From Alphaproteobacteria bacterium (lineage in GTDB: Bacteria > Pseudomonadota > Alphaproteobacteria > UBA2966), in the NCBI GenBank assembly GCA_018654745.1, contig JABILA010000070.1:1-63636 (forward strand): a stretch of DNA of 63,636 nt, read 5' to 3'. The position numbers were made by a program, and so were the translations under genes. Below, one piece after another: positions 1 through 8,443 of the stretch (the first letter of the stretch is position 1; every line of letters starts with the position of its first letter). Under the pieces are notes generated by a model, which worked only from the letters and a program-made list of their open reading frames with translations, did not search any database and was not told the DNA's origin.

Positions 1-1
1 C

Positions 2-55
2 TCGACCGGCAAGTTCAACAACGTTATTCTCATCCATGGTGGCGTATCTCCATAA
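2..55 (+). CDS. 3' end of an upstream gene (partial)
   Basis: One frame stays open from the window edge and ends at a TAA at 53-55, giving about 17 residues that end in ILIHGGVSP. The position just upstream of a nap-type operon, and a beta-strand-like hydrophobic end, would be compatible with the C-terminus of the NapD chaperone. The fragment is too short to prove this, and it may simply be non-coding. Confidence 0.2.
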   Translation, partial: STGKFNNVILIHGGVSP

Positions 56-59
56 AGTT

Positions 60-89
60 GGTTTGATGTGTTGCAACAACAAATCAACC
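60..89. repeat. imperfect inverted repeat before napC
   Basis: GGTTTGAT (60-67) and ATCAACC (83-89) are imperfect inverted arms around a perfect 8-bp palindrome GTTGCAAC (70-77). It lies 53 bases before the napC start. It could be an operator or an mRNA structure. The sequence alone does not say which protein would bind it. Confidence 0.35.
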
Positions 90-141
90 AGATACGCCGC
101 TTTCTTTCAAACGCTCAAACACCAGATTCGGTTATAGCTCG

Positions 142-816
142 ATGAATTCGTATTCAAGGATATGGGCGTGGTCGATCGGGCGGATTAACGTCCACCCGTT
201 GATGGTCCTGATTTCGGTGTTTGTTGCCGGCATGCTTGCCTGGGGAGGCTTTAACTGGAGTATGGAGCTTACCAATACTGAACAGTTTTGCGTGTCTTGC
301 CACGAAATGAAGTCGTTTATCCAACCGGAATACGAGGCGTCCAGCCATTTCGTCAATCGAACAGGTGTCCGGGCGTCATGTCCCGATTGTCACGTGCCAC
401 GTGAGTGGGTGCACAAAGTGGTGCGAAAGATTGAAGCGACAAACGAACTGTTTCACTGGATGAAGGGTTCGATAGACAGTTTCGAAAAATTCGAAGCCAA
501 GCGGATGCATCTGGCCACAAATGTCTGGGCAAGTATGACAGCGACGGATTCCCGCGAGTGCCGAAACTGCCATGGCGTCAATTATATGAACCATGTACTA
601 CAGACACCAAAATCCCGCGTAATGCACCAGCTGGGCGAAAGTTGGGGAAAAACCTGTATCGAGTGTCATCAAGGGATCGCGCATGAATTGCCGCGTGAAT
701 TTGACAAGGAAGCTGTGATGGATGAAATACACGAACGTATCGAAGCAGCGAAAATTGACTGCAAGCAATGCCACGAAGGCATGGCTGGCGCCAAAAAAGG
801 CGACGGCTGGGACTAA
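142..816 (+). CDS. napC: NapC/NirT-type membrane-anchored c-type cytochrome with five haem motifs
   Basis: Predicted quinol dehydrogenase that passes electrons from the membrane quinol pool to periplasmic redox partners. Residues about 18-38 form one N-terminal membrane anchor, and the rest should be periplasmic. Five CXXCH haem-binding motifs are visible, at residues 50, 80, 140, 172 and 207. NapC/NirT proteins normally carry four, and the first four here match the family pattern. The fifth sits on an added C-terminal tail, so this is an extended form. At 224 residues it is slightly longer than usual NapC. It is first in the visible operon, 36 bases before a dihaem cytochrome gene. NapC-like is secure; the exact partner is inferred from the operon. 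Confidence 0.88.
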   Translation: MNSYSRIWAWSIGRINVHPLMVLISVFVAGMLAWGGFNWSMELTNTEQFCVSCHEMKSFIQPEYEASSHFVNRTGVRASCPDCHVPREWVHKVVRKIEATNELFHWMKGSIDSFEKFEAKRMHLATNVWASMTATDSRECRNCHGVNYMNHVLQTPKSRVMHQLGESWGKTCIECHQGIAHELPREFDKEAVMDEIHERIEAAKIDCKQCHEGMAGAKKGDGWD

Positions 817-852
817 ACATGTATTTATTAAACGATTAATTAGGAGGGTAAT

Positions 853-1509
853 ATGACCGCTCGAAAATATCTGGCTGGCGCAATTGCGGGCCTGGCGATA
901 ATGACTTTTGGTGCCACTGCACACGCAGCAGGAGCGTCACCAAAAACGCTGAAGCAAGGAAAGGAACTTTTCGTTGCTAACTGCCAGGCCTGTCACCAGG
1001 CTGATGCCATTGGCAAGCCAGGCTTTGCACCTTCACTGACCAATCCGGAATTGTTGACCACTGCTTCGGACAAGTTCTTTGAAGGAACAATCAGGGACGG
1101 TCGTGAAGATACAGGCATGCCGCCTTTTTCGCATCTGGGTCGCAAGAAAGTTCGGGCGATCGTTGCCTATCTACGATCTCACACAAAAATTCCCAATAGG
1201 TCAAAAGAAGTGAATGCGCAGCGCGATGCCCAGGGTGACGCGCGTCTCGGAAAGCTTTGGTACAACAATATTTGTTCAACTTGCCATGGCGTAGACGGCG
1301 ACGGGTACGAAGCTGGTGGAACGGGCACGGCCATTGGTTTGCCTGGTTTCCTCAACAAGGTATCGGACGGTTTCCTGCGTGAAACGATCACGCACGGTCG
1401 CTCAAATACCCGCATGCTGCCGTTCTCTGGCCCAGCGGCCTTGGCAAACATGACTGAGCAGGAAATTGAAGACGTTATCGTTTACCTGCGCACCCTGACG
1501 AAAAACTAG
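853..1509 (+). CDS. exported dihaem class I cytochrome c
   Basis: Periplasmic electron carrier with a Sec signal peptide ending near residue 26 (AHA-A). It has two class I cytochrome c domains: CXXCH at residues 44-48 and 141-145, with likely distal methionines at 89 and 188, each in a Met-x-Pro-Phe or Met-Pro-Pro-Phe context. Its 218 residues resemble c4-type dihaem cytochromes and not NapB, although it occupies the place where napB would be expected. A strong Shine-Dalgarno AGGAGGG precedes the ATG. The likely role is electron transfer between the five-haem NapC and the NapA-like enzyme encoded next. That role is inferred from gene order. Confidence 0.85.
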   Translation: MTARKYLAGAIAGLAIMTFGATAHAAGASPKTLKQGKELFVANCQACHQADAIGKPGFAPSLTNPELLTTASDKFFEGTIRDGREDTGMPPFSHLGRKKVRAIVAYLRSHTKIPNRSKEVNAQRDAQGDARLGKLWYNNICSTCHGVDGDGYEAGGTGTAIGLPGFLNKVSDGFLRETITHGRSNTRMLPFSGPAALANMTEQEIEDVIVYLRTLTKN

Positions 1510-1514
1510 ATCGT

Positions 1515-1544
1515 GAGTGTTTCCGCACCTGAATGGAGACACTC
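1515..1544 (+). repeat. hairpin between cytochrome c and napA-like genes
   Basis: GAGTGTTTCC (1515-1524) pairs with GGAGACACTC (1535-1544), with one G-U pair and a 10-base loop, 85 bases before the napA-like start. No T-run follows, so it is not a clear terminator. It may stabilise or process the operon mRNA. Confidence 0.45.
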
Positions 1545-1629
1545 CGGAGTGCTCACCCCGAAAGGTGCGCCGATTACAAATACATGAGTGATTTCGTCAT
1601 GAACGAAACCACCTTGATGGAGACAAAAA

Positions 1630-4335
1630 ATGAAACGTCAAAAGTCTAATATTTCGCGCCGCGACATGTTGAAGACAAGTGCCTTTATAGGCTCGGCTGC
1701 CGCCGGCGCCGGCTTATTGGTTGAAGGTAATCCCGAACTTGGCATTGCCTCGGCAAACGCGGCGGAATCCGAAGCTGAACGCACTACGGCCATTGCTCAA
1801 TGTCCTTATTGCGGTGTCGGCTGCGGTACCATCATCCAGGCTGAAAACGGCAAAATCGTTTCCATGCGTCCGGACAAGGATCACCCGACCAACTATGGCC
1901 TGCAATGCATCAAGGGTTTGACTGCAGCTGAGCCCATGTATGTCGATCGCATGGAAGGCGACAGCTACGTACGCAAGGATGTCTGGGCTGAATGGCAAAA
2001 GCCGGGACATGGTGACATGGAGTACATTTCCAAAACCAAGGGCTCATTCGACGAAGAACATTTTGTTCGCGTGCCCTACCATGATGCTTCGGAAATGGTT
2101 TCACACAAAATAGCTCATTTCGCCAAGACTCACGGTGGCAATTCTGTGGCGCTTTATGGTTCGGGACAGCTGACCATGGAAGGCCAGTATCTCGAGAACC
2201 TGTTCCTCAAAGGTGTACTGGGGTCCAACACAATCGAAGCCAACGCACGTATGTGCATGACCTCTGCTGTAACCGGCTATTTCGCAACCCTGGGGTCCGA
2301 TACGCCGCCGCTGGCTTATGATGACATCGAGATCAGCGACATGATCATGCACTTTGGTCACAACGCCCGGGAATCGCATCCAATCATTTTCTGGCGCGCC
2401 GCCGATCACAAGAAGAAAAAAGATATTTCAACGGTTGTCGTTGATCCCCGGCGAACGGGTACCGTTACGGGTTACGAAGACATTAATCCGGACAATAACG
2501 TTCATGTCCCGATCCTGAACGGCGATATCAGTTTCCTTAACTCAATGGCCCACGTCCTGCTCAAGGACCATAAGGATGTTATCGACTGGGACTTCCTCAA
2601 GGAACACGTCACGGGCTGGGAAGAGTATGTAAAAACGGTTACCGAAGACTACAGCCCGGAGCAGGTCCAGGATCGCATGGGTGGTCCCAACCACGACGTT
2701 TCGCCCGCACTCATTCGCCGTGTTGCCGGCATGTTCGCTGATGCAACCCGCAAGCGTCTGGCACGTGCCAAGGGCAAACAGAAAGGTGGCTATGGCGGTG
2801 TCATCATCATGTGGGGTATTGGCTATAACCAGCACATTCATGGTCAGCACAACGTTATTTCGATCATCAATCTGTTGACCTTGACGGGCAACCTTGCCAA
2901 ACCGGGTTGTGGTCCGTTCTCAATGACAGGTCAACCCAATGCCATGGGCGAGCGCTTCACCGGTGGCCTGACGGGACGTTTGCCATTCAACAAGCCACTG
3001 ACCGATGATGCGCACCGCAAGCACATGGCAAAAGCCTGGAAAGTGCCGGAAAAAAATCTCATCAACGCCATGAATTCCAAAAATCCAGGCTACGCCGTGG
3101 GCATGATGGAGCGCGCGCTGAAGGGCGAAGTCAAAGCCATGTTCCTGGTTTATGCCACCCACGTTGATCTACCGGATCAATTTAACCTCGTACGTCCGGC
3201 CTTGATGAAAACTTTCAACGTCGTGCAGGAAATTTATCGTCACGCACCCAACAATCTTTATGCCGACGTAATTTTCCCGGCGGCGACATGGGGCGAAGTC
3301 AACGGCGTCTACATTTCTTCGGAACGGCGGATTAATCTTTGTCAGAAAGCAGCTGAACCGCCCAAGGGTTGTCGTCCCGACATGGATATGGTGATCGACA
3401 AGGCCAAGGAAATCGGTCACTTGCTTGGCCTCGATATGGACAAGATCCTGCCTTACAAAAGGCTGGAAGATGGAACGTATGACGCGGAAGAGGTTTTCCG
3501 CGATGTCATCCGGGCCTCCGCCGGTACCGACACAGATTTGACGGGTATTCTCGAAGTTGAGAAGCTCGACGAAATGTCACCTTATGAGCAACTGGAAGAA
3601 TTACGCGGCATCCAGTGGCCTGCTCCAACCTACCAGACTGCACAAAACGGCGGCATCAAACGTCGCTTCATGTTGCAGGAAGGTGACTGGGCCAATAAAC
3701 CATATGGTTATTTCCGCACCAGTGACGGCAAGGTTCATATGAAGACCTGTCGCCAGGATTATTCCGATCGCGAAAGACTGACCAAGGAATTAATGCGCTT
3801 CGGAACCGAAGAAGGACACTATTCGATCGATAATATTGACCTGATCACCGAAGCCCGTGACAAGGGACTGACACCTGACTTGCCGGACGAAGAGCATCGC
3901 GGCAAAAAGTGGCAGGAAGTGCCTAAGGACAAGTATCCCTATTGGATGGGTTTGGGTGTGGTCTATGAGCACTTCCATACAGCCAAATCAAACCGTAGCC
4001 CGACGACACGACGACTGGTGCCTGAAATGTATGTCGAGATGCATGAAGAAGATGCAAAAGATCTTGGCATCAATGACGGCGAATGGGTGCGTGTCATCAC
4101 CCGTCGGGGCTCTCTTGAGGCGAAGGCCCAGGTCGGCACCAACAGCATGGTCAAACCGGCACGTAATAATGTGCCGCGTGGATATATGTTTGGCCCGTGG
4201 AATCTTTCCGTGGCCGACAGCGCCGATCCGAAGAAAAACAAATGGCTGGCAAACGGGATCACAAGTCGTGTTTGGGATCCGGTTTCCGGCCAGGTTGATT
4301 TCAAGAAAAGCGCCTGCCGGATCGAAAAAATTTGA
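1630..4335 (+). CDS. napA: NapA-like periplasmic molybdopterin oxidoreductase catalytic subunit
   Basis: Bis-MGD molybdoenzyme of the DMSO reductase superfamily, NapA branch; nitrate reduction to nitrite is the expected reaction. A twin-arginine signal (SRRDMLK, residues 9-15) sends it folded to the periplasm. Cys58, Cys61, Cys65 and Cys93 match the N-terminal [4Fe-4S] site, and Lys95 is the usual relay lysine. The predicted Mo ligand is Cys209 in the motif ARMCM; Cys followed by Met is typical of nitrate reductases and differs from the Cys/Sec-His of formate dehydrogenases. The C-terminus also follows NapA (TRR near the end, then VDFKKSACRI). At 901 residues it is about 70 longer than typical NapA, with extra sequence after the FeS domain and near the C-terminus. 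The substrate is unproven, because NapB is absent and NapD is not found complete. Confidence 0.82.
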   Translation: MKRQKSNISRRDMLKTSAFIGSAAAGAGLLVEGNPELGIASANAAESEAERTTAIAQCPYCGVGCGTIIQAENGKIVSMRPDKDHPTNYGLQCIKGLTAAEPMYVDRMEGDSYVRKDVWAEWQKPGHGDMEYISKTKGSFDEEHFVRVPYHDASEMVSHKIAHFAKTHGGNSVALYGSGQLTMEGQYLENLFLKGVLGSNTIEANARMCMTSAVTGYFATLGSDTPPLAYDDIEISDMIMHFGHNARESHPIIFWRAADHKKKKDISTVVVDPRRTGTVTGYEDINPDNNVHVPILNGDISFLNSMAHVLLKDHKDVIDWDFLKEHVTGWEEYVKTVTEDYSPEQVQDRMGGPNHDVSPALIRRVAGMFADATRKRLARAKGKQKGGYGGVIIMWGIGYNQHIHGQHNVISIINLLTLTGNLAKPGCGPFSMTGQPNAMGERFTGGLTGRLPFNKPLTDDAHRKHMAKAWKVPEKNLINAMNSKNPGYAVGMMERALKGEVKAMFLVYATHVDLPDQFNLVRPALMKTFNVVQEIYRHAPNNLYADVIFPAATWGEVNGVYISSERRINLCQKAAEPPKGCRPDMDMVIDKAKEIGHLLGLDMDKILPYKRLEDGTYDAEEVFRDVIRASAGTDTDLTGILEVEKLDEMSPYEQLEELRGIQWPAPTYQTAQNGGIKRRFMLQEGDWANKPYGYFRTSDGKVHMKTCRQDYSDRERLTKELMRFGTEEGHYSIDNIDLITEARDKGLTPDLPDEEHRGKKWQEVPKDKYPYWMGLGVVYEHFHTAKSNRSPTTRRLVPEMYVEMHEEDAKDLGINDGEWVRVITRRGSLEAKAQVGTNSMVKPARNNVPRGYMFGPWNLSVADSADPKKNKWLANGITSRVWDPVSGQVDFKKSACRIEKI

Positions 4336-4385
4336 TCCGATAAACGCCCTGATCCAGTGAGTAATCCTGCTCACTGGACTGACTG

Positions 4386-4964
4386 GTGAAAATGATGAGA
4401 CGTCGAACATTTCTCAGCGTTATGGGTTCAGGTGCCGTTGCCACAGTTCTGCCTGCGGAAACGGATGCTGCGAGCTATGCCAGTCAGCGTTATCTCCGAC
4501 CGCCCGGGGCCCTGGACGAAGATGACTTTCTTGCTCGCTGCATTCGCTGTGGGCAATGTGGCGAGGCCTGCCCCAACCGCTGCATCAAATATTTCGGTTT
4601 CGAGAACGGTTTACAGTCAACCGACACGCCCTATATCACGCCGCGCGAAAAAGCCTGTATTCTCTGTATGAAGTGCGGAGACGTCTGTCCGACAGGCGCT
4701 ATTCAGAAGATTGAACGCAAGGTGGAAACCATTCTTGATGAAGTCAAGATGGGCCACGCCGTTGTCGATGAAAGTCTGTGTTTATCATTCCAGGGCAAGA
4801 CATGCGGTGTTTGTTATCGCGCCTGCCCCTTGCCGGATGTGGCGATCCGGGTTGGCATGCTTGAGCAACCACATGTTCTGGATGCCTGTGTTGGTTGTGG
4901 ATTGTGCGAGCGATCCTGTATCCAGTTACCCCAGGCGATCAGAGTAATACCTAACCATGGCTGA
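4386..4964 (+). CDS. napG: NapG/MauM-family Tat-exported ferredoxin
   Basis: Iron-sulphur protein expected to act with NapH as a second quinol-oxidising route to NapA-type enzymes. The N-terminus has an RRRTFL twin-arginine motif (residues 5-10), so it is probably periplasmic. Four cysteine clusters for [4Fe-4S] centres follow; the first begins at Cys52 and the second at Cys91. The third has the wider spacing typical of NapG/MauM. The 192 residues are a little shorter than E. coli NapG. It lies 50 bases after the napA-like gene and overlaps napH by 8 bases, which suggests translational coupling. Confidence 0.85.
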   Translation: MKMMRRRTFLSVMGSGAVATVLPAETDAASYASQRYLRPPGALDEDDFLARCIRCGQCGEACPNRCIKYFGFENGLQSTDTPYITPREKACILCMKCGDVCPTGAIQKIERKVETILDEVKMGHAVVDESLCLSFQGKTCGVCYRACPLPDVAIRVGMLEQPHVLDACVGCGLCERSCIQLPQAIRVIPNHG

Positions 4965-5991
4965 CCAGGCGGCAACACCACTCGGAATAGCCACACGAAA
5001 ACCATTTGGCTTGTGGCGTCACCTGAACAAGCTGCGTTGGCTGACACTTGGCGCAGTAATGGCAATGCTGATCCTGATCCCGTACCTGCATTTGTATCAA
5101 ACCTACAGGGCGGCGCACGCTTATGATCTGCTGGCATCATCAGAGAAGCAAATCTACGACGCCATGGAATTTGTCACAGATCCGTTTGTTAGCAATCCTG
5201 CCGAGGACCTTGATGCCATCAAGGGCAACACCTGGTCAGGCACATTTTGGGGACTGAAGATTTCCGACCCACTTGCGGTGCTGGGCCAAAGCGTCGCCGG
5301 GTGGTTAATCCATTGGCCCTTCGCCATCACAGCCTTGATTCCCTTGATCGTGACACTGCTATTCGGACGGGTTTTTTGTGGCTGGATCTGTCCCGCCACC
5401 TTTATTTACGAGCTTAATTCCAGTCTGGCTGCATGGTTGCGCTGGGCGGGTATTAATCCAACGATATTGCCAGCGCATTGGCACTTCGACAGGCGTCTGA
5501 AATATCTTGTTCTGGCAGTTGGACTAGTCTTGTCGTCGGTCAGCGGTGCCAGCCTCGTTGCCGGAATCTATCCACCAGCCATCATCGGACGCGAACTATA
5601 CTACGCCGTCGCATTGGGTGGCTTTGGCGTCGGTTCAGCAATTTTTTTCGGCACCTTGTTGTTTGACTTGTTGGTCGCGCGACGCGGGTTTTGCCGGTAT
5701 ATCTGTCCGGGCGGCGCACTTTATTCCCTGATCGGACGGTACAGATTGTTGCGCATACGCCGGATCGTTGAGACTTGCAACGATTGCGAGAAATGCACAG
5801 CTGTCTGTGAGTTTGAACTCAATCCCATGCGGGATAATTTTGGCCAGGAATGCAACAATTGCACAGCTTGTATTGCGATATGCCCAACGGATGCACTGAC
5901 TTTTGCGATCCGCCCTGTTGATGTTCCTGAACAGGGACCGGGCCACCTGGGGCGGAACTACCGCAACAATATTCCAAATGGTGGAGAATAA
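4957..5991 (+). CDS. napH: NapH-like membrane ferredoxin
   Basis: Polytopic membrane iron-sulphur protein that, in characterised systems, pairs with NapG to oxidise quinol. Several hydrophobic segments are visible, starting at about residues 30-48. The family's membrane-adjacent cysteine motifs FCGWICP and FCRYICPGG are present, and two [4Fe-4S] ferredoxin motifs (CNDCEKC and CNNCTAC) lie near the C-terminus on the expected cytoplasmic face. A long loop of about 70 residues follows the first membrane helix. That loop is larger than I expect for NapH and could be a periplasmic docking segment. Confidence 0.85.
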   Translation: MADQAATPLGIATRKPFGLWRHLNKLRWLTLGAVMAMLILIPYLHLYQTYRAAHAYDLLASSEKQIYDAMEFVTDPFVSNPAEDLDAIKGNTWSGTFWGLKISDPLAVLGQSVAGWLIHWPFAITALIPLIVTLLFGRVFCGWICPATFIYELNSSLAAWLRWAGINPTILPAHWHFDRRLKYLVLAVGLVLSSVSGASLVAGIYPPAIIGRELYYAVALGGFGVGSAIFFGTLLFDLLVARRGFCRYICPGGALYSLIGRYRLLRIRRIVETCNDCEKCTAVCEFELNPMRDNFGQECNNCTACIAICPTDALTFAIRPVDVPEQGPGHLGRNYRNNIPNGGE

Positions 5992-5993
5992 AT

Positions 5994-6608
5994 ATGAAGG
6001 TTAATGCAGGCCTGGGATTGATGGCTCTTCTTCTGGGTCTGGGCCTGTTTGTGCCTCTGCAAAGCCCTCTTGCCCATCATGTTCTGGGTAGGCCTGGATA
6101 CAGTTTGAACGAAGACTCCAACACGCCGCCTTCCGTGACCGTTGAGACACAGGCTGGTGGTTATGCCCTGACCTACATGGTGTTTCCTGATATCCCTCGC
6201 CCGCAATCGCAAGGCCGGATAAATTTTTATGCAGCCCACCTTGGGGATGGCAAGCCTTATCCGGGGAAGGTCAAATTCCTCGTCCGTCTGGATTCCTGGC
6301 AGTCGTGGTTCGGCATCAACGATCATATGGAAACGATTGGCGTTCAGTCGCTGGATGATGCTGTATTTCGCCAGGGCGTCGTCTTTGGTCCAGCAGGGGA
6401 TTACATCGTTACCGCCGAATTCAATGTTGACGGTAATGTGCATCAGGTTGATTTTCCTTTGCGTATTGGCATTCCGGATACCATTGGCCCCATTGGGATA
6501 TCGGTTGGAGCATTATTTGTTTTTCTGATCGGCTTTGGCCTGGTCCAGCGCCGTCGCGCTTTGACCGGAAAAATCCGTGAACATCAAGGCAAGGAGACGC
6601 CGTCTTGA
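5994..6608 (+). CDS. exported membrane-anchored protein of unknown function in the nap-like operon
   Basis: I do not recognise the family. The 204 residues begin with a hydrophobic signal segment, followed by a soluble region of about 150 residues predicted to face the periplasm. A C-terminal membrane helix (around residues 163-182) is followed by a positively charged QRRR tail. The soluble part looks beta-rich, and the overall plan vaguely recalls FixH/YtkA-like proteins, but no diagnostic motif was found. There are His-His residues just after the signal segment that could bind metal. It starts 3 bases after napH and overlaps napF by 4 bases, so it is an integral member of the operon. Confidence 0.75.
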   Translation: MKVNAGLGLMALLLGLGLFVPLQSPLAHHVLGRPGYSLNEDSNTPPSVTVETQAGGYALTYMVFPDIPRPQSQGRINFYAAHLGDGKPYPGKVKFLVRLDSWQSWFGINDHMETIGVQSLDDAVFRQGVVFGPAGDYIVTAEFNVDGNVHQVDFPLRIGIPDTIGPIGISVGALFVFLIGFGLVQRRRALTGKIREHQGKETPS

Positions 6609-7231
6609 AAAGACGGGATTTCCTGCGGTTCGGGGCCAGCAAGGCTGCGGAAGTCGTTGTCGAGGTTGCGGGAATCAAGCATCAAGATGTTGACGTCAGC
6701 TGGATCCGCCCCCCTTTCGCTTTGGCTGAACCAGCGTTTCTGCAGGCCTGTACCCGGTGTGATCTTTGTATCGATGCCTGCCCGCACGACGTCATTTTCA
6801 AACTGGGCTCCCATGTCGGTATCATGGCGCAGGGTACGCCCGCACTGGATTTAACTTCGCGCGGCTGTCACCTCTGTACCGACTGGCCCTGCGTTACGGT
6901 ATGTGAGCCCAGTGCACTGACGCTGTCTGTCACATCAGACTCAACAGATCTGAGTGATCCGGAGGATGATGCGCCGCCGGATTTGGCCAAACTGGCCATC
7001 GTTACTATCAACGAGGCGACTTGTCTTCCCTATTCTGGGCCTGAATGCGGTGCTTGCGCCGGATCATGCCCGGTACCTGATGCCTTGTCGTGGGACGGCG
7101 GTACAAAGCCTGTCATTGACCAGGAACTGTGCGTAGGCTGCGCAATGTGCCGCGAAGCCTGTATCGTTGATCCCAAGGCAATCAACCTCGCCCTTGTGAC
7201 GCCCAAAACGCCAGCTGCTGAATCATCATGA
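6605..7231 (+). CDS. napF: NapF-like ferredoxin
   Basis: Iron-sulphur protein of the NapF type, which in other bacteria assists maturation or electron supply of NapA on the cytoplasmic side. The N-terminus has a RRDFLRFG motif that resembles a Tat signal but lacks the following hydrophobic stretch, as in NapF. Four cysteine clusters follow: CTRCDLCIDACP, the CHLCTDWPC region, CGACAGSCP and CVGCAMCREAC. An acidic linker separates the first two from the last two. It overlaps the upstream gene by an ATGA-type junction and is the last gene of the operon. Confidence 0.83.
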   Translation: MKRRDFLRFGASKAAEVVVEVAGIKHQDVDVSWIRPPFALAEPAFLQACTRCDLCIDACPHDVIFKLGSHVGIMAQGTPALDLTSRGCHLCTDWPCVTVCEPSALTLSVTSDSTDLSDPEDDAPPDLAKLAIVTINEATCLPYSGPECGACAGSCPVPDALSWDGGTKPVIDQELCVGCAMCREACIVDPKAINLALVTPKTPAAESS

Positions 7232-7282
7232 ACAGCATGTAAACTGTTGCCCTGACTATCCGGGGCACAGTCTGATCAATCA

Positions 7283-7309
7283 AAAGTCCCGGCCTATGGC
7301 CAGGACTTT
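7283..7309 (+). terminator. hairpin after napF
   Basis: AAAGTCC (7283-7289) and GGACTTT (7303-7309) form a perfect outer stem, with an inner GGCC-TAT-GGCC stem. Only a short T-rich stretch follows, so this is a moderate intrinsic terminator for the nap-like operon. It may also act for the convergent sel1 gene. Confidence 0.6.
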
Positions 7310-7377
7310 GTCTATAATCTGAGGCTGCCCCGAAAGATCACCAATTGATATGGTGCGAAATTTCCAGTCTCTATGAG

Positions 7378-8052
7378 CTATTTCTTTCGTAGTAAATCCA
7401 GCTGAATTTTGGCCTCGCCGTGCCCCTGTTCCGCAGCCTTGCCATACCAGTAACGCGCCTGGTCCATGTTACCACCTTCTCCGGCATCTTTTTCAGTGAT
7501 AGCACCCAGATTATATTGTGCGGCTGCCAGACCTGCTTCTGCCGCCAACTGGTAGAAATGGGTCGCTTTTTGCAGATCAGCAGGCAAACCAATTCCGTTT
7601 TCCCACATTACACCCAGATTATAAACTGCAACCACATACCCCTGTTCAGCAGATTGGCGATAATATTCCACAGCTTTCACATAGTCACGGGTGACACCTT
7701 CTCCCGTTTCATAAAGCCCTGCCAGATTGCACTGAGCCTGTGGATGCCCTTTATCCGCCGCTTTCGAATACCAATAAGCGGCTTCTGCATTATCCGGCTC
7801 CATTCCCAAGCCGACGTGATGCAAAACACCCATACTGTATTCAGCTTCTACAAAGCCGTCTTCAGCCGCAGGTGTGAACAGTTCCAATGCCTTTGCGAAG
7901 TCCTGCTCAACGCCATTGGCGTTGGCATACATCAGGCCGAGATAGTACTTGGATTCCAGATCCCCCGCTTCGGCTGTTTTTGTCCAGATTTCCAGAGCCT
8001 TCTCATAATCTTCTGCTTCATAGGCTGTGGCCCCATCTTCAAAACTCGACAT
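7378..8052 (-). CDS. Sel1-repeat (TPR-like) protein
   Basis: Cytoplasmic protein of about 224 residues built almost wholly from Sel1-like repeats of about 36 residues (A-x-x-G-x-x-x-A-x-x-x-L-G style), five or so copies. Such repeats form solenoids for protein binding. No signal peptide or enzyme domain is visible, so the partner is unknown. I chose the ATG at 8052 because AGGAAGAAG lies just upstream; a start 21 bases earlier would put the Shine-Dalgarno inside the gene. It stands alone, divergent from fliK, and need not belong to either neighbouring system. Confidence 0.8.
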   Translation of the reverse strand: MSSFEDGATAYEAEDYEKALEIWTKTAEAGDLESKYYLGLMYANANGVEQDFAKALELFTPAAEDGFVEAEYSMGVLHHVGLGMEPDNAEAAYWYSKAADKGHPQAQCNLAGLYETGEGVTRDYVKAVEYYRQSAEQGYVVAVYNLGVMWENGIGLPADLQKATHFYQLAAEAGLAAAQYNLGAITEKDAGEGGNMDQARYWYGKAAEQGHGEAKIQLDLLRKK

Positions 8053-8443
8053 ATTCTTCTTCCTTTGACTCAATCAAGTGGCGGAATCATCCCTGGATGT
8101 CCCGCCTCGGCAATTTTTCACGGCATTCGTATTCCGGAGATATCTCCGATGTGACTGCCTGCAGACTCAGTCCACACTATCTTGCTTAACGAAACCTAAA
8201 GGGCAGCAAAGGAATACATTTTCTGTAGCCCGTCATCCGGCAATTTTGATGCGGTCAACAGGGGAGTTATTGCCGAATGGGCAAAATATCCCGTCCTTGG
8301 CATCAGGCTTCCATTATATTTTATTGTGTATTTTCAATAATTTAACTCAAATATCAAAACTGGCCCGGTGTTTGCTTTAACCGTTGTGAACAATTTTTAG
8401 TCTTTGCCCGAATTGGGTAAATAAATTCGTTAGAGGTTATCGA
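8053..8443. other. 391-base intergenic region between sel1 gene and fliK
   Basis: It holds the fliK sigma-54 type promoter (8361-8376) and a possible CtrA half-consensus site, TTAA-N7-TAAA at 8186-8200. No convincing gene is seen; the plus-strand open frames here are shadows. Confidence 0.6.
8361..8376 (+). promoter_or_regulatory. sigma-54 (-24/-12) promoter for fliK-flgD
   Basis: TGGCCC-N5-TTGCT has the GG and GC dinucleotides at the exact 12-base offset of the RpoN consensus. It lies about 70 bases before fliK. The window also encodes the sigma-54 activator FlbD, whose known targets are middle and late flagellar genes. Confidence 0.75.

Noticed and set aside
7420..8154. A 244-codon plus-strand frame opposite the Sel1 gene
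   Set aside because: It is the antisense shadow of a clear Sel1-repeat gene, and its translation has low-complexity, signature-free sequence.
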